From positions 108,052 through 172,051 of the forward strand of contig SMDA01000006.1 in assembly GCA_004346645.1 (NCBI GenBank): 64,000 nucleotides of DNA, written 5' to 3'. This document shows positions 57,855 through 64,000 of the stretch, piece after piece. The notes beneath the pieces were generated by a model, which worked only from the letters and a program-made list of their open reading frames with translations, did not search any database and had not been told where the DNA came from. The DNA is from Gulbenkiania mobilis (GTDB taxonomy: Bacteria > Pseudomonadota > Gammaproteobacteria > Burkholderiales > Chromobacteriaceae). The position numbers and the translations under genes were made by a program. How positions within the stretch are numbered: position 1 is the first letter of the stretch; each line of letters begins with the position of its first letter.

Positions 57855-58526
57855 CGTCACAACCATCACGGCCGGACTGATCTGCTGTGCAGGTCTGAGT
57901 CCAGAAGGTGCAGTCGAATACGCTCGAAGCCCTGGAACATCTTGTGAGCTGCCCGCTGCAAGCGTCTGAAATCAACCCACGTCTCCGGATCTGGCGCAGC
58001 GCCTGCCTTGTAGGATGAATGCGCGCCGTCAGGGTAGCGAAACACCGTGGACTTCGGGTCAAGCCGGTCGAATTCTGCGATCCGATCAAGGAGCCAACTG
58101 ACCTGATCTGCCGGATATCTGCTTTCGATATGTGGCTTCAAAGAGTTTGCCAAATCACCCAGCCTGTGGCCATGCCTTTGATTGGGCATGAGCGCTTTGA
58201 GATACAACTCAAGGGCGTGCCGGTAGCAAAACAGGATCGGGTAGGCGGCTTCCCACGATTCGCGCCGCTCGGCCGCCGTAGCCAGAAGTCGGTCGGCTGC
58301 TTCGCCAAATGCACGGGCCACTTCGAATTCATTCATGCCTCCCGCGCCGACCGCGAACGTTCCAAAGTGAAACTCGTACTCCCCGAGCTCGTCTGGGGGC
58401 TCGGTGAAGATGTTGTGCTGATCGTCGCTCATTGCTTGCTCCTGACTGCGGGTGTCGAGACCCTTGATGGTGACGATTGTTTGATGATGTCGTTCGCCCG
58501 GTGTGACAGTGGTGATGGTTGTGACG
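57855..58526. repeat. Inverted 15-bp repeats flanking the HEPN-like gene
   Basis: CGTCACAACCATCAC at 57855-57869 reappears in reverse complement at 58512-58526. The left copy overlaps the stop of the minus-strand HEPN-like gene, the right copy lies about 80 bp upstream of its start. A related His-codon-like repeat lies at 59801-59820 in the ATPase gene. Confidence 0.5.
57866..58432 (-). CDS. HEPN-like protein
   Basis: A 188-residue mostly helical protein. The stretch YPILFCYRHALELYLKALM followed by the conserved GHRLGDLA resembles HEPN-fold families found in defence and toxin systems. The full RX4-6H ribonuclease motif is not clear. It is the only minus-strand gene within the plus-strand module, and it has its own AGGAG ribosome site and flanking inverted repeats, so it looks like cargo. 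Confidence 0.5.
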   Translation of the reverse strand: MSDDQHNIFTEPPDELGEYEFHFGTFAVGAGGMNEFEVARAFGEAADRLLATAAERRESWEAAYPILFCYRHALELYLKALMPNQRHGHRLGDLANSLKPHIESRYPADQVSWLLDRIAEFDRLDPKSTVFRYPDGAHSSYKAGAAPDPETWVDFRRLQRAAHKMFQGFERIRLHLLDSDLHSRSVRP

Positions 58527-58679
58527 GTCGCCCCTTATTGTTTACACCGGCGAAAGCACGGATATGCCCTCGGCACGGTCATCACGCAGGGAGCGTAGCG
58601 GTGGCTCGCAGTGGGCGATGGAGAACCGGCATGGATGAACGTGGACGGTGCTGGACCACCCTCGGTAGACTGATGGGCA

Positions 58680-59048
58680 ATGAACCCGCATCTGCTCACC
58701 CTGGCCCTGACCACACCGCTCGAACAACTGCTGGAGTTGCCGAACGCGGTGCGGATTGCTGCCTGCGCCCGAGAAGATTTACAGCGCTTCAGCGCAGAGC
58801 AGTTGGCGCAGATGTTGGCCAGCATGGATGCCGCCATCACCGACTCCGTGACGTTGGCGCAAATCAAGCACGGCGGTGAACTGATCGACCGTTACGAGAA
58901 GCGCGACCTGGACTGGTTCATCGAGGTCACCAATCAAGCCGAATGGCCGCGCCTGAGGTCAGCACCTGCAACGGATCGCGATTACCTCCGGCTCTTGGCT
59001 CTGTACAAGTTGGGCGTGGTGATTGAGGCCACAGCAGATACCCCGTAA
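58680..59048 (+). CDS. Hypothetical protein
   Basis: Not recognised. A 122-residue protein with a helical N-terminal half (LTLALTTPLEQLLELPNAVR) and a region with several Trp/Tyr near IDRYEKRDLDWFIEVTNQ. It precedes the next gene by 12 nt, so the two are likely co-transcribed. The ribosome site is weak. Confidence 0.5.
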   Translation: MNPHLLTLALTTPLEQLLELPNAVRIAACAREDLQRFSAEQLAQMLASMDAAITDSVTLAQIKHGGELIDRYEKRDLDWFIEVTNQAEWPRLRSAPATDRDYLRLLALYKLGVVIEATADTP

Positions 59049-59060
59049 GGGATCATCATC

Positions 59061-59417
59061 ATGCCAGCGGTAGATGCGCTGATGGAATCGTTGGAATCCT
59101 TGGTGCTGGCCGATCTGTTGCCGGAACCGCCATCAATGGAACAGCTCATCGAGGAAGCGTGGAAGGCCGGACTCACGCCGGAGCCCGTTGCCGCCGACGA
59201 AGTGCGCAAGGCCCAAAGCCAGGCAGTCAGACGGGCGGCCGATGCTCGACACGCCAGCAACCGGGCCGCAAGACAAAAGGCCCTGGAACTGTTCGCTTCG
59301 AACACCTACCGCACCAAGGAAGAGGCCTACCGCATCATCGGCGCGCAGGTCTGCAGGGCACCGGGCACGATCAAGAATTGGATCGCGGGCATTCCAAAAG
59401 ACTCGCCGCCCAAGTAA
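59061..59417 (+). CDS. Hypothetical protein with possible C-terminal HTH
   Basis: Not recognised. A 118-residue protein: acidic N-terminal half, a basic Ala/Arg helix in the middle (about 50-80), and a C-terminal stretch with a possible HTH (SNTYRTKEEAYRIIGAQVC). AAGGGA lies 6 nt before its ATG. A DNA-binding role is a guess. Confidence 0.5.
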   Translation: MPAVDALMESLESLVLADLLPEPPSMEQLIEEAWKAGLTPEPVAADEVRKAQSQAVRRAADARHASNRAARQKALELFASNTYRTKEEAYRIIGAQVCRAPGTIKNWIAGIPKDSPPK

Positions 59418-59433
59418 TTTCACTGCGAACCTT

Positions 59434-59451
59434 CACGCTGCGCGCAGCGTG
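59434..59451. repeat. 18-bp perfect palindrome upstream of the AlpA-like gene
   Basis: CACGCTGCG followed directly by its reverse complement. It lies 16 bp after the preceding stop and 85 bp before the AlpA-like start. It could be a terminator arm or an operator. Confidence 0.5.
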
Positions 59452-59475
59452 ATCATCGTGCGCGCACCGTGTCTA

Positions 59476-59500
59476 TGAATGCCAATTCTTGTGGCATTCA
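59476..59500. promoter_or_regulatory. Inverted repeat TGAATGCCA-N7-TGGCATTCA before the AlpA-like gene
   Basis: A perfect 9+9 dyad with a 7-bp spacer, 36 bp before the AlpA-like start, in a good position for an autoregulatory operator. Confidence 0.5.
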
Positions 59501-59536
59501 ATACAGAGCATCCCCAAACGACCACGGATGCTCGCC

Positions 59537-59734
59537 ATGTACCAACCCCGTCCCGCACTGCCCGAAACCGGCTTCGTTCGGTTGCCGCAGATTCTGTCCC
59601 TGATCCCCATCAGCCGCTCGGCATGGTGGGCAGGCATCCGCGAAGGCAAATTCCCCCAAGGCATCAAACTCGGCAGCAAGACCACGGTCTGGCGCGCTGA
59701 GGACATTCGCAATCTCATCGAACGCTCGCGCTGA
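59537..59734 (+). CDS. AlpA-family DNA-binding regulator
   Basis: A 65-residue protein with the AlpA/prophage-regulator fold: FVRLPQILSLIPISRSAWWA, then GKFPQGIKLGSKTTVWRAED. Such proteins control excision or replication genes of integrative elements. ATG 59537 is preferred with GGA 8 nt upstream; ATG 59528 would add three residues. It lies 14 nt before the ATPase gene. Confidence 0.8.
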   Translation: MYQPRPALPETGFVRLPQILSLIPISRSAWWAGIREGKFPQGIKLGSKTTVWRAEDIRNLIERSR

Positions 59735-59748
59735 TTCGGGCGGTGACG

Positions 59749-61560
59749 ATGAGCGCGGCCACCCCTTCTCCGGACGGAGTAGTAGAGAACGACCGACACC
59801 ACCATCACGACCATCACACGGTCGAGATGGATGCCGCGGCCACTCCGGCACCGACACCTGACACCGATCCCGTTGGCGTGATCGAGGCGGCGCTGGTCCG
59901 TCTGGTCGATGACGTGGGCGTGCTGGCTGAGGAAGACGTGGTGCGCGCCTTTTCCATCCTCAAGGCCACAGACCTGCCCGGCTACTTGCGCCTGCGCCAC
60001 GCCGCCAAGAAGGCCAATCGCGATTGCTCGGTGACAGTGCTCGACAAGCTGGTGCGCGACGAACTGCCCGGCAGCGATGACGACAGCAGCGCGCTCGATG
60101 AACTCGTCGCCTTAGCCAGGGCACAGTGCCAGTTGCACCACGACGCGGACCGCAATGCGGTCGCCGTGATCCCGATGCCCAGTCGGCGCGAAGTGTGGCG
60201 CGTGTATTCCTCCGGCTTCGAGGACTGGTTGCGCGCTGCCTACTGGCGCGCCAAGGAAATGGGCGTGCCGGAAACCACGATGAAATCGGCACTGGCCACG
60301 CTCGCTGCTGCAGGCATCAACGACGGTGACGAGATCGAAGTCCACGTCCGCGCGGCCCGCTGCGACGACGGCTACCTGATCGATCTGGCCGATGAGCAGT
60401 GGCAGGCCATTCACGTCACCCCGCAAGGCTGGCGGGTGGTGAACGAATCGCCGGTGTATTTCACCCGCACGCCTTCGATGCGCCCGCTGCCTATGCCGGT
60501 GACCCATGGCGATGTCGGGTTGCTCTGGCAGCACACCAACATCCCGGCGCACTGCCGCGTGATGGTGCTGGCGTGGCTGCTGGATTGTTTCCGCCCGGAC
60601 ACCCCCTTCCCGGTGCTGGAGTTGGTGGGCGAACAAGGCTCGGCCAAGTCCACCACGCAATCCGTGCTGCGCAGCCTGGTCGATCCCAACAAGGTGATGC
60701 TGCGCGGGCGGCCCAAGACAGTGGAGGACGTGTTCGTCGCCGCCGCCAACAACTGGCTGGTCAGCTACGAGAACCTCTCTGGCCTGACGCCCGAGCAGCA
60801 GGATGCCTTTTGCACCCTGGCCACCGGCGGCGGCTTCGCCTCGCGCCAGCTTTACACCAACGGTGAAGAGCACGTCATGGAAACCAAACGACCGGTGGTG
60901 CTCAACGGCATCGCCGTGGTTGCCACGCGCCCCGACCTGATCGACCGGGTGATCCACGTTGATCTGCCGACCATCCCGGCCGATGCCAGGCGTGACGATG
61001 CCGACACCCACGCGGGGTGGGAACGTGATCAGCCCACGGTGTTCGCCGGCTTGCTCGATCTGTTCTCGGCGGCGCTGGCCATCCTTCCGACGGTCAAGCT
61101 GACCCAGAAGCAGCGCATGGCTGATTACGAACGGCTGGGCGAGGCAGTAGCCCGCGCCCTGGGCTTTGCCCCGGGTGAATTCCAGCAGCAGTACGCCGAG
61201 CTTGTGCGCGCTGGCATCGACCGGGCCTTGGAAAGCAACGCTGTCGCGCAGGCACTGGACAAGTACCTCGCGGACCGTGTGCTTCCCTTGAACTGGCAAG
61301 GCACCGCCGGCCAGCTCTACGACCTGCTGAACACCCACAGCATCCCCGACCGCAGCAGTTGGCCGCGATCACCCAAAGGTCTGTCGGATCAGTTGCGCCG
61401 CATCGCCCCGGCCTACCGCGCCAAGGGCATCGACATCACGCATCTCGGCCACAGCCGGGAGGGCGCGCGCTGGCGCATTGCCCAGACCCGTTCCCAAACC
61501 AATCCTGCCACGCCACCCGGCATCGAGGGTGGCACTCGATATGGAGCTCACCGTGAGTAA
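59749..61560 (+). CDS. Replication-type ATPase/helicase of the mobile element
   Basis: A 603-residue protein with an N-terminal His-rich tract (residues 17-23), a linker, and a P-loop ATPase core: Walker A in LVGEQGSAKST near residue 295, an acidic Walker B-like stretch NNWLVSYENLSGL, and sensor-like VVLNGIAVVATRPDLIDRV. It resembles primase/helicase-like ATPases of phages and integrative elements. I infer a role in replicating the element. Its stop overlaps the next gene's GTG start. Confidence 0.7.
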   Translation: MSAATPSPDGVVENDRHHHHDHHTVEMDAAATPAPTPDTDPVGVIEAALVRLVDDVGVLAEEDVVRAFSILKATDLPGYLRLRHAAKKANRDCSVTVLDKLVRDELPGSDDDSSALDELVALARAQCQLHHDADRNAVAVIPMPSRREVWRVYSSGFEDWLRAAYWRAKEMGVPETTMKSALATLAAAGINDGDEIEVHVRAARCDDGYLIDLADEQWQAIHVTPQGWRVVNESPVYFTRTPSMRPLPMPVTHGDVGLLWQHTNIPAHCRVMVLAWLLDCFRPDTPFPVLELVGEQGSAKSTTQSVLRSLVDPNKVMLRGRPKTVEDVFVAAANNWLVSYENLSGLTPEQQDAFCTLATGGGFASRQLYTNGEEHVMETKRPVVLNGIAVVATRPDLIDRVIHVDLPTIPADARRDDADTHAGWERDQPTVFAGLLDLFSAALAILPTVKLTQKQRMADYERLGEAVARALGFAPGEFQQQYAELVRAGIDRALESNAVAQALDKYLADRVLPLNWQGTAGQLYDLLNTHSIPDRSSWPRSPKGLSDQLRRIAPAYRAKGIDITHLGHSREGARWRIAQTRSQTNPATPPGIEGGTRYGAHRE

Positions 61561-61810
61561 TTCCAATTTGCACCCCGTCTGGGCCAAGGCCCTCGGCGTT
61601 CCTACGCCGTCATCGACAGTGTTGCCGCCCAAGCCAGCAAACGCCTCGGTCACGGCATCTGAAGCGACAGACGGCTGGCAAGTCATCGCTGCCGTCAATC
61701 CACGTCCCGGCGCACCGGTCGGCATCAAAAAGCAAGTCGGTCCACAACTGTGGATCAGCACGACCGTGCGTCCCGGCGACCCGCGCTACCCATCCGCCCT
61801 GCATGTCTGA
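61553..61810 (+). CDS. Small hypothetical protein downstream of the ATPase
   Basis: Not recognised. An 85-residue, Pro-rich protein with a more regular C-terminal region (GWQVIAAVNPRPGAPVGIKK). GTG 61553 is preferred because GGAG lies 6 nt before it and it overlaps the ATPase stop; ATG 61541 would add four residues. Translation is probably coupled. Confidence 0.5.
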   Translation: MSNSNLHPVWAKALGVPTPSSTVLPPKPANASVTASEATDGWQVIAAVNPRPGAPVGIKKQVGPQLWISTTVRPGDPRYPSALHV

Positions 61811-61833
61811 AACCTCAACCCATTGGAGCCACC

Positions 61834-62778
61834 ATGAGCCTGCTTTCTCAACTCAAAACCACTGTCAAGAAGTCACCTGCCAAGCCCGCCGTTGCGGCCA
61901 TTGAGCCCCCGACCCCCGCGACCTCGGAATCTGTACCAAGCAGTCCTGCCGACGATATCTGCGATCTGGAGGTCCTGGCGGGGATGCTTCAGCAACTGCA
62001 GACCCGCAATCAGCAATACCAGCGCGCCCTTGATGCCTTGGTGGCCGCGCGCCGTGTCGTCAACGGCTGGGACCCGAAGCCCGAACCCGAATTGATCTGG
62101 TCGGTGCGCCGCGAAGTGCTGGTGGCGATGGATGACAAGGATGCCCTGGCGCGCTTTGACCGCGACCACGCGCAAGACCTGGCGGCCGAGCAGGCTGCAC
62201 GCCACGCGGCCACCCAGCAAGCGCTGGAGGCACCGGCACGGGTCAAGGCCCTGGAGCAGTACATCAAGGACCTCGCTTCTGAAATGGCGGGCGATGTGGA
62301 TGAGGGCTTCATCCACCAGGAAATGAAAAGGCTGTTCGAGCCCAGTGCACAGCGGATGCTGACGGCTGCGCGTGCCTTCGTGCAGGCGTGGCGGGAGATG
62401 AGGACGGTCGAGTCCAGACTGAAGAGCACGTTTCAGCTGACCCACTACAGCGTCCAGGGTGATCGCCGCAGCGGTTACGAGATGTCCTTGATCGGCAAGG
62501 CCAACGATGGCGACCTGCTGCCCAACCTGATCGAAGGCGTTGCTTATGACGATCTGGTGGACCTGAATCGCCAGTTCCGCCGTGGTGACGATGTGCTGTC
62601 GCGCCAGATCAATCAGCAACTGACTGAAGCCGGAATTCCTGCAGGGACCCTGCGTGTGTATCACCCCGGCGCTGCCAGCGACGACCGTCCGATCTATGCC
62701 CCTGATCCGAACCCGCCGCGCAAGCGTCCTCCGGAGTCGCCCTTCGGCGGTGCCACCGTGGTCACGATCCAGACCTGA
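61834..62778 (+). CDS. Hypothetical coiled-coil protein
   Basis: Not recognised. A 314-residue soluble protein: low-complexity Pro/Ala N-terminus, then long helical stretches (about 50-80 and 115-200) rich in Ala, Gln, Arg and Glu, and a Pro-rich end. GGAG precedes the ATG by 6 nt. It is likely a structural or accessory component of the element. Confidence 0.55.
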   Translation: MSLLSQLKTTVKKSPAKPAVAAIEPPTPATSESVPSSPADDICDLEVLAGMLQQLQTRNQQYQRALDALVAARRVVNGWDPKPEPELIWSVRREVLVAMDDKDALARFDRDHAQDLAAEQAARHAATQQALEAPARVKALEQYIKDLASEMAGDVDEGFIHQEMKRLFEPSAQRMLTAARAFVQAWREMRTVESRLKSTFQLTHYSVQGDRRSGYEMSLIGKANDGDLLPNLIEGVAYDDLVDLNRQFRRGDDVLSRQINQQLTEAGIPAGTLRVYHPGAASDDRPIYAPDPNPPRKRPPESPFGGATVVTIQT

Positions 62779-62873
62779 GGCACTGCACCCCAGGCGAAAT
62801 GGGTCCTTCCTCGCCAAAACGCCATACGGGGGGCGCGAGCGCGCTGCCCCGCTACCGACAGACCTCGAAACGG

Positions 62874-62922
62874 GGTTACCAGTTACCACCCCGGTTACCG
62901 CCCCGCGCCGTGCCGGGTTACC
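62874..62922 (+). repeat. Four GTTACC direct repeats
   Basis: GGTTACC (62874), AGTTACC (62881), GGTTACC (62893) and GGTTACC (62916) lie within 49 bp in the gap 62779-62938, which has no gene. They precede the next gene's ribosome site by about 10 bp, a position typical of an operator array. Confidence 0.6.
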
Positions 62923-62938
62923 ACTCAAGGAGCCTTTG

Positions 62939-63382
62939 ATGAACCACACGACAGAACACCAAGCCAGCGATGGCACACGTCACGTGCCCGTTGAACGTCT
63001 GCAGCACTACAACCCCGAAGTCGAGCAGCGCGTGCAAGGCTGGTTTGCCAGCGGCCAGCCGTTGGTCTGGATTCCCATCCTGAGCCAGGAGAACTTCCCA
63101 TACGTGCCTCAGCAACTGCTGGAGTTTGCCGACCACTACCAGGAGGCCATGCGCTGGCCTGTCCACCGGATGGAAGACCTGCTGCAGTTGCCCAATGGCA
63201 TCACCGGCTGGTTGATGCCGGCCACGGCCAGTGACACCGATGTGGCCTGCGGAGTGTGGGACGGCGAGGTCTACATCCTGGGCATCAAGGACCGGCGCAC
63301 CGGCAAACCGCAAACGCTGTTACGCGAGCGTTTCGATGTAGCGACAGGTCAGGTCGATGACGCTGATCAGAGCGCGGTTTGA
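62939..63382 (+). CDS. Hypothetical protein
   Basis: Not recognised. A 147-residue protein with alternating strands and helices (VWIPILSQENFPYVPQQLLE) and a C-terminal stretch with several acidic residues. AAGGAG stands 6 nt before ATG 62939. The GTTACC repeats upstream suggest separate regulation from the genes to the left. Confidence 0.5.
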   Translation: MNHTTEHQASDGTRHVPVERLQHYNPEVEQRVQGWFASGQPLVWIPILSQENFPYVPQQLLEFADHYQEAMRWPVHRMEDLLQLPNGITGWLMPATASDTDVACGVWDGEVYILGIKDRRTGKPQTLLRERFDVATGQVDDADQSAV

Positions 63383-63443
63383 CTTGGCTTCTGGTCGCCA
63401 CAGCGCGTTCATGGAGGTCCGCAAACCCCTCTCGGAGAAAGCA

Positions 63444-63692
63444 ATGAGCACCCACCAAACCCTGCGCGTACAGGTTACCGACACCAACCAGCGCCCGCGC
63501 GGCGTGATGACCATCGAGGCCGATTTCGATCACCTCGGGCCGTACCGCGTACAGCACGATGGCCAAGCCTACTGGTTCACCGGCAAATCCGGCACCCACC
63601 GCGCCAGTGGCGTGGCCACCCGCGAAATGGCGACCGCTGACGATACCCGCCTGTGGATCACGCTCGGTGGCACCGCGATCCGGGAGGACTGA
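63444..63692 (+). CDS. Small hypothetical protein
   Basis: Not recognised. An 82-residue protein of mostly beta-strand appearance (RVQVTDTNQRPRGVMTIEAD and a Gly-rich end). CGGAG lies 7 nt before ATG 63444. The next gene starts 2 nt after its stop, so the two are translated together. Confidence 0.5.
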   Translation: MSTHQTLRVQVTDTNQRPRGVMTIEADFDHLGPYRVQHDGQAYWFTGKSGTHRASGVATREMATADDTRLWITLGGTAIRED

Positions 63693-63694
63693 GG

Positions 63695-64000
63695 ATGGCC
63701 GCCGAACAGCAACACACCATCTCGGCACAGTTGGCGGCGCTGCCATCACTGCCGATGGTGGAGCTCTGGGCGCTGTGGGATCAGCACTTTCCCCGGCGGC
63801 CCAGCCACCGCAATCGCAATTACGTGGAATCGCGTCTGGCCTACCGCATCCAGGAACTGGCCTACGGGGCGCTGCCCACCAACATCCGCAAGATGCTGGT
63901 TGAGGCCGGTGCAAAGCATTCCAAGATCAAGTCGGCCACCGGGCGCAGCGCGCAAACGCTGCTGATGCCCGGCACCACGCTGATTCGGGAATGGGATGAA
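63695..64000 (+). CDS. DUF2924 protein (partial, runs off the window)
   Basis: The first 102 codons of an open frame with no stop before the window ends. The stretch LWALWDQHFPRRPSHRNRNY followed by RLAYRIQELAYGALP matches DUF2924. DUF2924 genes lie next to DUF3489 and large serine recombinases in integrative elements, so a recombinase may follow just outside. GGGAGG lies near the ATG. Confidence 0.75.
   Translation, partial: MAAEQQHTISAQLAALPSLPMVELWALWDQHFPRRPSHRNRNYVESRLAYRIQELAYGALPTNIRKMLVEAGAKHSKIKSATGRSAQTLLMPGTTLIREWDE

Noticed and set aside
57439..58089. 216-codon minus-strand frame across the gene-free gap
   Set aside because: It runs through the palindrome and repeats, has odd composition and overlaps the better-supported HEPN-like gene in another frame.
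59797..59820. His-rich tract at the start of the ATPase as a cloning tag
   Set aside because: The tract is interrupted (HHHHDHH), lies after a natural start and resembles other CATCAC repeats in the island, so it is natural.

Overview
The window looks like a GC-rich betaproteobacterial chromosome, most likely of the order Neisseriales (Chromobacteriaceae-like). I base this on the rpe-gph-trpEGD order, the complete rpsB-tsf-pyrH-frr-uppS-cdsA-dxr-rseP-bamA-skp-lpxD-fabZ-lpxA-lpxB-rnhB run, and protein similarity as I remember it. No tRNA, rRNA, insertion sequence or CRISPR array was seen.

Layout. 1-4.8 kb: cytidine deaminase, an oxygen-sensor-like c-di-GMP phosphodiesterase, and the divergent argP/lysE pair. 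4.8-13.3 kb (minus strand): prmB, a phosphohexomutase, and a trp operon trpEGD preceded by rpe, a short-chain reductase and gph. A 14-codon leader peptide with two Trp codons lies upstream of trpE and suggests attenuation. 13.4-25.5 kb: mixed housekeeping genes (apaG, an Atm1-type exporter, an HD-GYP protein, pepD, nudC, a YbdK-type ligase, an antiporter, mtfA, an MHS transporter, a nitronate monooxygenase). 25.6-40 kb: the translation, isoprenoid and envelope biogenesis run, with a structured rpsB leader and several internal terminators. 40-50.1 kb: a DNA glycosylase, moeA coupled to a 2Fe-2S ferredoxin, an RhlE-type helicase with a long 5' leader, nnrD, a MocR regulator, ccoG and a ZIP transporter.

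50.1-64 kb is an acquired island that runs off the end of the window. Its left part is a minus-strand defence operon: HTH regulator, type III methylase (mod), DUF4160, DUF2442, type III restriction subunit (res), and an McrB-like AAA+ gene cut off against the ZIP gene. Its right part is a plus-strand mobile-element module: DUF3489, an AlpA-like regulator, a replication-type ATPase, several unrecognised small proteins and a DUF2924 protein. Between them lies a noncoding segment with a long palindrome and iterated GCAAACC words, followed by an HEPN-like gene whose ends carry an inverted 15-bp repeat.

The most unusual signal is a short word, TTGGCCGAA (extended consensus GGTTGGCCGAAG). It occurs 25 times in the 50 kb of core DNA, on both strands, in genes and in intergenic gaps, and twice as inverted pairs forming hairpins. 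It occurs only once in the island. This is how DNA uptake sequences of the Neisseriaceae behave, but the word lacks the CTG core of the known Neisseria dialects.
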